DNA from: Cryptomeria japonica | Taxonomy: Eukaryota; Streptophyta; Pinopsida; Cupressales; Cupressaceae | DNA length: 64,000 nt | Assembly: GCF_030272615.1 (NCBI RefSeq) | Contig: NC_081406.1 | Location: 142,629,799-142,693,798 of the forward strand | Direction: 5' to 3' | Shown: one piece after another, positions 43,734 to 55,663 of the stretch | How positions within the stretch are numbered: the first letter of the stretch is position 1 | Layout of the letters: each line of letters starts with the position of its first letter | Translations under genes and position numbers: made by a program | The notes under the pieces: model-generated | The model's input: the letters and a program-made list of their open reading frames with translations, nothing else | What the model was told of the DNA's origin: nothing | Database searches by the model: none

Positions 43734-44051
43734 AAAACATATCAAGACCAAAGAGATGAGGACAACAACTTATAAGAAACTTAAGCACAGTAAAGTAATT
43801 TACGTCATAAGATTTAGAGAGGGATTGAAGAAAATCATGATCCCACAAGTTGGGGTGATGATTTCCAATGTGCTATGTGATGCCTTGTTCATCAGTGGTA
43901 GTAAGTGCCATATTGATTGGCATTCGGGCTACTCTGCGGTGTGATGGGTATAGTTTGGTAAGACTAGGCTTATCATGGTGAATGGAAGAAGGCTTATGAA
44001 ATGATAGCTTCTGTCCAACCATAGGCTTATAACAAGCAAGAGACATTTTGG
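43734..44051. other. Fragment matching 18432-18722 at the copy-2 border
   Basis: From aaaacatatcaagaccaaagagatgag to agacattttgg it follows 18432-18722 closely, including the 62-codon frame (43756-43944). On its left is terpene synthase sequence; on its right, after about 20 bases, the copy of 6283 begins. The source in copy 1 lies inside the block that copy 2 lacks. Confidence 0.85.
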
Positions 44052-44097
44052 CTCTGTACTTTTATTAAAGAATGTTGTTGTTGTGGAGTAGAACCGG

Positions 44098-45437
44098 TTG
44101 GTCAAATGCCTTGAAGAATCTAAGAGATGCATCTCAGAGTTGAAGAATCAACAAGAAGACAAAAAGGAGTGCAGGTGTAAAGATCTAGCATCTAAGCTAG
44201 AAGTAAAAGATAAAGAACATCAAAAGTTGCTTGAAGAAATGGAGATTCTCTTAAATGACCTTGAGAAATGTCACGATGAGCTCAAGGTGAGAATCCGGTA
44301 TGATGGCAACAGTGATGCCTTGTACAAAATATTGAAAAATAAAAAGCACGCCAAGGAAACTGAAGGATTAGGAAGTGGTGTCGATGAATTCTCCACCAGT
44401 AGGAATGTCCCTCACAATGACATTCTGTTTGTCTCCTCAAATGGAGGGAACAAGGGAAAACCCTTCAAAGTTAGAGATGCTGCCCAGAAGAAGGTTGATC
44501 TAACCTCAACTGGTGAATAATTGAAGACAAGGATGAAAACCTATGCTGCAAGGAGGAATAATGCAGACCCCAAAGGAAAAGGGAAGATGGGAGAAGACAG
44601 CTTCACTAGAAGCAAGAACATGAGAAGACAACAAAGAAGACCTTCTATCGGTAGAGGACAAGGAAATGCTATCGCCCATAGGAGAGAGCATGTGTGGGAA
44701 AAGAAGAGATCAGTTGGAAGAGTTGCAAAGCATGGTCAATCTAGGATCCATCCCTAGAGAAGGAGATACTAGACCGGTAAGATATCCCCATGCACTGCAG
44801 AATATGTTTGTAAGTTATATACCTTCCTTCTCTAGTTACTGCTTTACATGTAATATTTTTGGCCATAGGGAAAAATAATGTAAAAAGAGATCTAGAAGGA
44901 ACAGTCTAGGATCTCATAGAAAATGAGAAAAATGTATCAAGGAGTAGAAGCATGCATATCCCCTCTCCCGGTTATGCAAATAGTGTTTTTTATAACTATA
45001 ATAGATCTGGCCATAGAAGTTATGAAAGAAGCAAGAATAACTCACAACTCTATGGAAACTAGTGGAACAATCATGCTTAGTATATTGGCAGTTATAGAAG
45101 ATATGAGTAGGAAAGACCTGCATGGAACCAAAGGAGAAATGTCCCTGCAGGATTAAGAGGTCCACCATTTTCGATTGCCGGTCACAACAACATGACCAAA
45201 ATAAGATGGTCTAACTAGTATGTTAGAAGGTTCCCCAATCATGAGGCTGGGATGGATGTTGGGTGCTACTATAGCACTACTTCTAGTTATGTGGAAGAAT
45301 CTGAAAATGCAAGGACCCATCAGCAGAAGAAGGTAAGACCTGCTCCCAAGACTAAAAATGAGAAGAAGAATGTGACGGTATGGAGGGAGAAGCAAGAAGA
45401 TGCAACTATGGACCGACACTGTGCATTCAATGCATAG
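44098..45437 (+). pseudogene. Gag remnant of the copia element, copy 2
   Basis: Coiled-coil part open from MVKCLEESKRCISELKNQQE to DLTSTGE (44098-44520). It then continues as a basic frame (44521-44757) and the zinc knuckle CFTCNIFGH (about 44840), again with a stop before the last Cys. A Tyr/Ser/Asn-rich tail reaches about 45437. It is better preserved than the same part of copy 1, where the segment around 6430 has lost about 30 bases. The amino end is missing. Confidence 0.75.
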
Positions 45438-46733
45438 GTGATATCTCCTAAGTATTAAAGGAGATGCAGGACCTTAGGGGGACTAGTACACTAACCTTAT
45501 CATTCACCCCCTCAGTGAAGAAGGATACTTGGAAGAACAAGCTACTGCCAGTATGAAAGAAGGAAATGAGAAGATAAGTGTGTGTAGTGGCTACCTTGGC
45601 TACACACCTACATATGAAAGATGTCTCACTACTGCATGTGTCAATGGATGAAAAATTAACAATTGGTATCAAATGCAATGTGACACAAAATGTCAGGAGG
45701 AGTTACATGAAGGTGCTCTGGTAGTGATGATGGACCAGTATAAGAAACTAGTATGTGCAGGATGTTACTGACATGAATTCTAATAGGTACTTGTAGGTAA
45801 TGTAAGAAAATAAGGTTTGAGATCATTTCATTAGCCCCAATAGAATGAAATGAGGAGTTTATATCTCAGGTGGTGCTGATGAAGACCTAAATGACATATG
45901 TTGGCTTGATTATTGATCATGAATGCTTGCATGTGTTACGTAACCTGTTTGATTTATGGCATGGTGATGATATTATATGGCATTGTGTACATCCAGGATC
46001 ATGTCATAGGTTGTGGTAGATATAATGGAGCTGATAGATCATCAAAATGATCACTTATGCACAACTCAACTGGTATAAGGTGAAGATTGGAGCTCTTGTT
46101 TCAGACCTGACCTAAAATGTGGACTTAAGATGTATGAATTAGGGGGAGTTCAAGTGCTCATGATACATATCCTACATTCTTGAACTTATGGGGGTACTGG
46201 CTGCTTGAAACTATAAATGATGGAAATTGTTGTAGGAATACCCAAGAGAATTTCATGATTAAGTGTATCTTGGTATCAGACCAATTGGTAGCACTCATAG
46301 TACAATCACATTTGATTCTCAAGATCAATTGGTATCAGATGGGAGATGATGTAGTCTCACCAACATGTATGATGTACTCACTGACACATGTGATTTCAAT
46401 TGGTTTCAGTCTTGCATATGCATTATGGCTCCGGTTTGCATATACACTTGGTTGCTAAAAAATTGGTGTTAGTTGATGTTTGAGCCCTCCATCTCAAATG
46501 ATGTGATTTGAGAGGATGCAAAGTATGAAGGTTATAGGAGCAGATGCATCTGGTAGAGAAAAAGGAGAGAAACCCTAATAGTGCCCTTTGCAATTGTTGT
46601 CAAAGGGGGAGAGAGATTCTATAGTATACTGGATACTACATGTGTGAGAATCCATGGATCACACAAAGGGGGAAAGAGAATAAATAGTATGTTCGATACT
46701 ACATGTGTTGACATCAATGCCAAAGGGGGAGAT

Positions 46734-49238
46734 TGTTGACATTGAGTTGTCATTGATGTCAACTGGTATAGGATGGCTATTAGTATAAGAGATGTATATG
46801 CAACACTATCATCGATCCATACCGGATGTGATGTCTTTGATGTCACCTAGTATTGCATGTTACCGGTAAGGGAGAGAATGTCATTCAACAAAATGGCCAT
46901 TGGAGTCACTGGTACACAAGTTAGTGTTTGACTTGTGTTGGAGATATGGAAAGGAGACTGATATGATATAACAACCGGTAAATGATGACATCTACAAGAG
47001 AGAATGATGATGGTCAGTTGATTGTGCTGGAGAGGGGGAAAGTTATCTAAATCACATCAACACTGGAAGAGAAGTATGTGCAGGCCACTAGTATGGTGTG
47101 TGGATGAAGAATAACATCACTACCATTGGATGAAGAGAAAACTGACAGTAAGAGTGCCCAAACTAGATCACATGTGCATGTTTGAAGATATGCTTCTCAA
47201 ACAAGGAAGCCATATTGATGTAATGTCAGATGTAGATGATAAGGATCTAGTCCCACCGGTAAGTGGAACTTATCTCCTATTATGAAAAGTGTGTGTCATA
47301 GTTCTGTGAGATAAGATAGAAGAGTTAAAGACATGTGCTTGAAGTCTCACACCGGATCTACCGATGAATCATGAAGATTCCTCGAGTGCATGAAATCAAA
47401 GATATGCACTGGATCGACAAAGAAGGCATAATGAGGTACTTGAACTATTGAAGTGTGATGGGTTTGTCACCTTGACAAGCCGGTTGAGATATGGTTTGGG
47501 CTGATGATGAAGAAGCCAAGGCTACAACAACTGTAGATAGAGAATACAACTGGTATGTAGATGCCTTAGAAGGAAGTAGTTGAAGGTTGATGACATGGTG
47601 TAATCAAGGGTGCCTACCGGTAAGTATGAGAACCGGTGAGAGAGAAAAGAGGCTAAGTGATGTGCTCCTTTCTGATGAAGATGACCATGTGGTGGATTGA
47701 TATGTTTGGTAACCGGCAAAGGTGCTCCACTAAAAGAGATGCCAAGTGTAAGGTGATGGTTGATCGGTTAGGGTATAACCTGTAGGGTTAGCGAGGCAGT
47801 AGATGAACATGATAATGGAGTTGGTCGGTGATCCTATCTAGACCGACATAGAAGACCTAGCAAAGATGGATTCTGACAAAGGGGCCACATGGAGGTGAAG
47901 TGGCATGCATGCACTAGTAGACATGTTGAGTCGATAAAGTATCAGGCAGTGAGGCAGATGGTGACACGTCAACATTTATGTCGACTGTGTGATTCATAGG
48001 ACGTGAAGAATAGGTTTGCGACTCGAGGTCAGATGGACAACAAATATCCTGGTCAAACTATTTGACCAAATTAAGGTAGTTAAAGAAAACCGTGAGACTA
48101 TTCATGGTCATCAACCAAGAGATCCATCGATAGGTTATATGCAGGTTGCTAAATGAGGAAGATGTGTTTTGGAAGGCATGCCAATGACGAGATTGATTGA
48201 CGAATTATAGTTCATTAACCAAGGGGATTAGATCTTGAGAGATTTGATTGGATTTTACTCAGCTCGAGCTTGAAGAAGAAACCCTAACCACCCTAATGTT
48301 GAATTGGCTTTTGATAGGAAAACTAGTTTATAAATATGCAAGTCAAAATCGATGAGTCTTGTTGCTAGATGAGAGGGTATTACTGCTGAAGAAGTGAAAT
48401 CAATCAAGTACTCACCAAGAAGAAGAAGAAAATACTAATTGTGAGGAAGAATAGGGTTGAAGTGTTCAACCGACAACAAAGAGAGAACCGATAGTCAGCC
48501 ATTGAGTCTGACAAAGGAGAAAACTTATAGTGATAGAACTAGCAAAGAAGAATAACATGAGACTATAGAGAAGGAAAACAAAGAACCGACAGAGGGTAGT
48601 ACTGGTAGAGAGGAGTAGTGTAGCAGTGAAAACTGACAGAGAGTGAACCGATAAATAGAGAATCGACAAAGAAGAAGAAGAGACTGAACTAGTGAAGGTG
48701 CAACAGAGAGTAAGGTTGCATCAGGTGATAAGATTGCAGCCGTGTTAGGGTGAGCAGAGAACCGACATAGTATTGGAGAGAGGAGAACCAGTAGAGAGAT
48801 TTGCAGAAGAGTTACAAAATTCATTAGTAATAAGAATATTAATTTTGTAATCGAATATGTTCATTGAAGAGCACTGAGTTGGAGCTCGATGCAGGGGTTT
48901 GTAGCTCCTTGGGTTGGTGCTCTAAATCAAGGGTGGGTGCTCCTTGGTTTGGTTCCCTAAACATTGTAATAAGAGTTTCATTGTGAGGTTGGATTGGACC
49001 AGTAGACTCCAACAACATTTCTGACTGAGGTTTTTCCCATCTTGGGTTTTCCTTGTATATGCTAGTGTTATATGATGTCCCTTTCATGTATGATTTCTTT
49101 TGTTTTAGTATCCCCTCTAATCGGTAAGTTATCTTTCTCTTAGATTTGATAACCAGTATACACACATAGGATAGTTAAAGGGAAATTTTTTGGAAACCAC
49201 TAATTCACCCCCCTCTCAGTGGCACATTGTGTCTAACA
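46734..49238 (+). repeat. 3' LTR of the copia element, copy 2
   Basis: Collinear with 8922-11438 and identical over the first 100 bases. Confidence 0.92.
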
Positions 49239-49243
49239 GCTAG

Positions 49244-50657
49244 TAGTTGGACAATCAAAGTAGGTGAATTGCTCAAAGGAAATAAAAGAAGATAAGAGAA
49301 ATAAAAGATAAGATGATAGACAACAATGATGCTTGTTTGACTTGATAAGAACATTTATCTTGGTGTGCAAGATTCTATCACTATTGCGACAAGAGATATC
49401 TTAGATGTAAATGTATTACTTTGGACATCTAAATAAATGAATATATTAGAGATAGTGTGAGATTAACATTGTGTGATGGTAATATACATCTATGATTAAT
49501 TTATAGATTATTCATTCATTTTAAAAGTTTAATCTATAAAATCAAAAAACATAGGTACAAATAGAACTCTCAACACCTTAAATATAGACCACATAAAAGT
49601 TCAATTATTAGATACATCTGTCTATATGTAACTTATTATAAAGAGGACAATAAACAAGTAAAGTAAATGACTCGAGTGGTAGTGCTACGGTTTTGGCTTT
49701 CTTTGGTGATTGTGTTGAAGAAGGAATGATGATACAGATGACAAGGATGAGGATATTGCTTTTATTTGTTGGTTTTGTCATGGGTTCCCATTGGAGGGAG
49801 AGAACTGGTCAATATTTGGGCTATGTAGGGGATTTATCACCCTTGCATTTCATTTTCCCTCCTCACCCGTATTTCTTTCTAGCTTCCATGTGTACATTGG
49901 AATAGTATTTTTCCTCTACTTATTCACTAGTTGAGTTAACTTATTTGTCAATTTATACTAATAGGAAATTTCATTCTAATTCATTCATTTTACAAGTTTA
50001 ATCAACAAAACTAAAAACGAAAACTATTAATAAACGTAACTTCACCTTAAATATAGGCCACATAGTAGGTCAAATTATTATACATCTTTTCCTATATGTA
50101 AGAATCCTTATAAAGGGAGGGAAGAGAATAATGATACATATTATGATCAATAACACCATAGCAACCATAACTTTAAGAAAAACTTATACAAAAAGGAATG
50201 AGGTGTTTCCATAGACATACTTTTTAGGCACTCCATGATGTTAGTCGTGACATCTATTAAATAACTAAATAAAGAAGGTATGTTGATAATGTTTACATCA
50301 CCATACCAAGAAAGATGACATCAATATATTACTCTATAATGCTCAATATTTGGGTATTAATTATAGCCATTAATTTTTGAGTCTTAGAGCAATTTATAAT
50401 CGTATTTCTATTTGTATTCCCAATTGTTTTGATTAAGTAAAAAGAGGTTTTTGAAAGGAACCCATACCTTTTACATATCAGGAGAGCAAAAGAACTAGAA
50501 AGAACTGTGTCTGATCACTTCAAAAACAAAAACAAAAATTGATCCCATCCGAACAAAAGGGATCTCAACACACATAACATGAACAACCAGAAAAAGACAG
50601 CGAAAGGAAAGCAAAAAGACAACACAAAGACTGAGACCAAGACCGAGACCGAGACAG
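49244..50657. other. Non-coding flank, copy 2
   Basis: Matches 11444-12803. An insert of about 70 bp near 50310 (aagaaagatgacatcaatat...) is absent from copy 1. No gene supported. Confidence 0.4.
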
Positions 50658-51170
50658 CTAGATATTTTTCATGATATCTTCAGCGTGGACCACCATCTGC
50701 TTCATGTTATCTATACAGGTCTTTAAATCATCCATCTTACGACCTTTGATGTCGCCCTTATTCTTGGTATTGGCTCTAGTCCTCTTCTCGTGACCTTTTT
50801 TGTCCAGCTGATCCTTGTCGCCTTCTTTCTCTTTGATGTTATCAAATTTGTTAATCAAAATGTTCATGTTGTCCACCGAGGCTTTGAGAACTTGGAAGTT
50901 CTGTTCAACTATCTTCTTTACAATGAGTTCCATCCTGTCAATTCTGTTGCCCAGATTGTTCATAGAAATTTCCATCCCTTTCACCTCCTTATTTTCTTCC
51001 ATCTCCTTAACCTTATTTTTAGTTGCAATAATTTTACTCAGCATGCTTTCAAAGGCTCCAACATTATTAATTGCCACCACCAACTCTTTGACATTATTTG
51101 TATTCCCAATTGTTAGAGAAACACAACTGTACACTTGATTTATGCAGTTTGGATTATTTTGGATTTTCAA
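50658..51170 (-). CDS. Coiled-coil ORF of unknown function, copy 2
   Basis: Unrecognised. 170 codons, the longer partner of 12804-13313, ending QMVVHAEDIMKNI. It is rich in Lys, Glu, Asn and Met, with a probable coiled coil over residues 45-115 and a basic segment near 130 (KKGHEKRTRANTKNKGDIKG). No start context favours the Met used. The upstream flank is AT-rich with stops, so it could be a terminal exon. Most differences between the copies leave the frame open. Confidence 0.4.
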   Translation of the reverse strand: MKIQNNPNCINQVYSCVSLTIGNTNNVKELVVAINNVGAFESMLSKIIATKNKVKEMEENKEVKGMEISMNNLGNRIDRMELIVKKIVEQNFQVLKASVDNMNILINKFDNIKEKEGDKDQLDKKGHEKRTRANTKNKGDIKGRKMDDLKTCIDNMKQMVVHAEDIMKNI

Positions 51171-52835
51171 CTCTACAATTAAAAATTTAATTTAAAAATA
51201 TTATAATATTCCTAATCAAATTTTGGTTTAGAAAAAATAAATCAGATATTAAATAGTAAAAATAAACATAATAATTTTACCCCTCTATAATTAAGACATA
51301 CATAATAATATTCCTTCAAAAGAATAAAATATGAAATATTAAAACAAACATAATAATTTCACTCCTCCATTTGCCATATTATTGGACTCTCTTGATGAAC
51401 GACAAGGCTTTTAAGTATATATTTATTTTCTCTAAACATTCAATCTCATAGGTCTATGTTTTTCCCTATGCAAACCATCAACAAATTACTTCTCTGTATA
51501 TAGTAGGTCTAAAGAATCTTTCTCTATATACTTACTTGGTACTTGGACTAGTATGTATAATTTTTGGGCATTAATGTCATTCTGAGCAATAGTATAAAGT
51601 TTCAAAATAGTCTAAGATCATTGCAATTGTAAATTGGAGAATTGGAGGCTTAGCAAACCCACCAGGTGGAAGGGAGGATTTACTAAGCTCATATTTTGCT
51701 TAAGGGAGACTTTACATTCAAAAGAGGGGGGTGAATCTACTAGATCCAATCCTAAGTGATATGAGGACTGAATACTAAGTAGATTGGAATGTAATTGGCC
51801 CTCTTTTGTAAGTTGATTAATTGAATTAAGACTAAGTGCTGGAAATGAAGACAAAGTATGAGAAAACAACGAGCTATAGATTCGAGATTCAGTCCTGCAC
51901 CTGGATTTGAGAATTTTTAAATATTTTGGAGCTTCTCTGTGAAATCTACCAAAAGTTGCAGGGATCATGGGTTTGGACTAGGTCGCCCTCCATTCGGTCC
52001 AATGAACTTTCCATGCGTCGAAAAGGGTTTTTGTCTATGGAAATAAAGCTCAATTCCAAAAGTACAATTGTGCACCTGCTTTTTGCACACAAAAGGAAAG
52101 GGAAATGTGTTGGGGATAGGGGTTTGCCTTGAAGTCAAACACCAGTTTTGGAATTAACCAAGTGATTAAAATAATGTAATTGAAATGACTGGAAGTAAAA
52201 ATCCTCCTCTTTGAGGGGATGTTGAATTTCATGAAAATGAAATGCTTATACTTCCTTGTGAAGTTTTTCTTGCCTCCACATGGAAAATGACTCCAAAATG
52301 ACTTCTAACCACTTACAAACATGAAAAATGGTATTAAAGATTATTACACACAAAATGAATCAACTAGACCAAAATATGAACATTTAGCAACTTTTCCCAT
52401 GAACACCTTGATGCCTTGCGCCAAGAATGCCCAAATGACTATTGTTCCAAGTTCACATTCACTTGTGGCACCAAAGAAGGTATTGCCACACATTGTTTAG
52501 CATGATGTCTTTGTTGTGCTCAAATCATTTGCACATTTGAAGGTGCCTATTGTAATACTTGATGTTACAATTACACATTATTGTTTGTTCATTGTGTAGC
52601 CATGATAAATGGTCCTATTGACAAATTTTGGGTTGTTTGTGCATAATCTGTCATGTATTGCAAACTTGATTATACATAAGTATCCTATCGTGTCATTGGA
52701 TGTCTAAATATAGGGAATATGTGGCATCACCATAGTGAAATGTTCTCACATCTCTGATTGTGAATAAACTTAAGGAATGTTAGATGTCTTTTGTTGTGCT
52801 ACATTTCTCAATGTTTTTGGTATCACCATTTGGTC
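51171..52835. other. Non-coding flank, copy 2
   Basis: Matches 13314-15012. No gene supported. Confidence 0.35.
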
Positions 52836-53586
52836 TTATGCAAATGGCATTGTATTAAACAATGGATTATTGACCATTTCAAACAATGCCTTTGGAGGAA
52901 TTTTCACACTTAAATTCTTAGATGCATGTGTCTCAAGTAGTGTAGTTGGAGCCTCTTGTTGCAAACTAACTTCATTTTGACGAGGCTCAATATTAATGAG
53001 ATTGTTTGTCTCATGTTGAACTTGAACATTACTTTGAGCATTTGACATCGCAAAATTCCATTGAATCATACTTAAATATTTAATGGGAAACATTTGAAAC
53101 ATCTTGCTCATGAATTTATCCATTTTTTTGGTTATTTTGGGATTGTTGATAACCATATCAAAATTTGTGTGTGTTTGGATCAAAAGATGAATCTAGTTGA
53201 TCATTTGGGTCAATTTGTTGTTGAAGGTCCTCAATTGAGCCAAAGCCTTGTAAAATATTTTGTCCTCCACATGATGTTGGTGGTCATTGGTTCAATTGAT
53301 TATTATGAAATGGTGCAATCCTTGAGGGTGTTGGTGGTAGACTTCCACACCTTGGTTTCATTGTCACAAATATGGGTTTATAGTATGGTGGCGATCATAG
53401 TTGTACCATCTCATATTGTGGTATTGTGTTGCTTGGAGGACCCACATTAAAATCGGGTGGTTGGGTATGATATTGTTGAATTTTTGTGTTTGGTATATCA
53501 TCCATTGGAAAAGACATAGATTGATATGTAGGCTCTTGTGATTTTTTGGACTTGGACCTTGTTTCAACAAATATGTCACTATGCAA
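52836..53586 (-). pseudogene. Gag-like hypothetical ORF, copy 2 (uninterrupted by the solo LTR)
   Basis: Two main minus-strand frames, MHSDIFVETRSKSKKSQEPT (53586-53395) and MIQTHTNFDMVINNPKITKK (53183-52836), joined by a Pro/Asn/Gln-rich part with stops. The second runs through the point where copy 1 carries the solo LTR, ending LFEMVNNPLFNTMPFA. The identity is uncertain. Confidence 0.35.
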
Positions 53587-55232
53587 TGTTTTTTGGGATT
53601 TTTGGATTCAAGAATGCAATGAAATGCAACTAAAAGGATTGCAAATGCAACTTACAAGAATAATAATGCAACTTATGTTTTTTGGTTGTATTGGAACTTT
53701 TTAGAATGATTATGAAATGAAACTTAAGTTCAAACTTAGGGAGTGAAAATGCAATCTATATTTTTGTTATTTTTGAAGATTTGGAAAAATCTTGAAATGC
53801 AAGTCTAAAGAGATTAAAATGCAAATTGGCAATGATAATGACAAGAACGTAGGATATGATATGGATATGAAAGGATAACTCAACCCAAGACAAAACTAAG
53901 GTTTGAGACAAAGCTAATGCAATAAGGTTATGAGAAGACTAATGATTTGGAATATGAAAATACACCCTAATCCAAGACCTAAGTTTGAGAAAATGACCTA
54001 TGAATACAAAGAAAATGAATGATTAAAACCTAGTAAAATGACTTAACCTAGATGCCAAAGGGAATAATGATAATGCAAATGAAATATTATGAAGGCAATG
54101 GATAGGTCTTAACACCTAAGTTTGGACTATGCAAAAAACTATCCTATAATGACATGGATTTTGAAACCAAGGATTCCAATTGTTTGATAAGCCATTCTAT
54201 TGAAATATCTTCAACTTTGGATGATAACTCTGATTAATTTTGAGACAATTTTTGACCCTTGAAGTTTTTTGTTTGCAATTTTGTGACCAAGGTTGTTATG
54301 TCTTTCTTTAACGTGATATTTTCCTTGAAATGATGTTTTTAATTTTGTTAAAAAACACAAAAGACATAATGGCTATTTGACTTGTTGCATGAAATCAATG
54401 CACATCCAATTACAATCCTAAGGTTTCGCAGGGACAATGGTATTTGGATTTCCACTGCAGATAAATTTGAGCTGCACTTATTCAAAATGGATAGCCTAGA
54501 AGTTTGGTGATGCTGGCTCCCCTACCATGTCACTCGCTTCTTGGGTACACCAATCTTCAAATTCCCAAAGATTCAAAGATCTAGGGGAATTTTCTATCTC
54601 AATTCTGAATTTCAAGATTGTGGGATGGCTTCAAAGGTCCAACCTCTTGCACAAACAAATAGAGGGATTTTGGCAACTAAAACAATTTGGCTCCTAGTAA
54701 GGGCATTCATTCAGGTGGCCATATGTGTGGAATTTTGCTCAATTAAGAGGCCTCCTAGTCCTTGTAGGTTTTTACTTAGCACATGAATATTGTAGTGCCC
54801 CTCCTTGATCCATCTTTTATTTTTGCGCTTTGATAGATTATATTGCTTAACAAAATGTTCGTGACCACTTTGATATCTAAATAAAATTAACAAAATGTTT
54901 GATGTTACCTAAATGTCTTATGAAATGCAACCATTAAATTTTTTTATAACATATTATTTTGTAAAATAAATTCTAAAACAAAAGTCAATTTAATATATAG
55001 ATAGCTACACCAGTTGGGTTCATGCAGGATCATGGGGGGCCAAAAAGTGGCTGTCAAAAAAATAGCCTTCTCCACTCACCTAAAAATGTGAAAATCTGGG
55101 TTGACTTTTTGCTTGGCCTGGGTGTCAGTACACCTTGGTATGGTAAACACCTAAGCAACTCGGATATCCGATTTTTATAGGTAATTTTAAATTAAAAAAA
55201 TAAATTATATAGTATATAATGTAATATAATAA
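53587..55232. other. Non-coding flank, copy 2
   Basis: Matches 16525-19763 without the 18005-19381 block (junction near 54847). No gene supported. Confidence 0.4.
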
Positions 55233-55512
55233 TACCTAGCTGATTACCTTCTGTATACTGATCTGTTTACTATCACTGTTTAGCTAGTTGACCTCTTCTG
55301 TGTTGGTCTACTCAATGCTTGTTGGTTGGCCTCCTGTGTGCCGGTCTACTCACTGTTTGCCCTGTCTACACTCTGCCTAGTCGGTTATCATCTGTATACC
55401 GATCTACTTACTACTGATAGACTATGTAGACTTGAAACATGATGTTGCCAATAATGACAACCATATCATTCACCGGTTTACCGATCATACAAAATGCACC
55501 AAAATTCCAACA
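55233..55512 (-). repeat. Truncated 3' LTR, copy 2
   Basis: Left end at the same tacctag as in copy 1 (19764), right end tgccaaca-like ttccaaca. Confidence 0.8.
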
Positions 55513-55663
55513 AACTCCCCCTTTGGTATTGGTGGCAAACATTACAAAAAAATGACATTACAAAAATGTGCCAGTGGCAAACACTACAAGAATGTTCACA
55601 ACGTACAAATCTCCAAAACACCCCCTTTTGCCATCAATGACAAAGACTATACAAAATAATTTG

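Larger units (their letters stand above)
44071..49238 (+). mobile_element. 5'-truncated copia-type element, copy 2
   Basis: Starts inside the gag remnant at the base matching 6283. It keeps the interior, a polypurine tract (caaagggggagat) and a 3' LTR 46734-49238, which begins TGTTGACATTGAGTTG and ends gtctaaca. The following gctag (49239-49243) is the right TSD copy carried along by the duplication. Confidence 0.92.
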
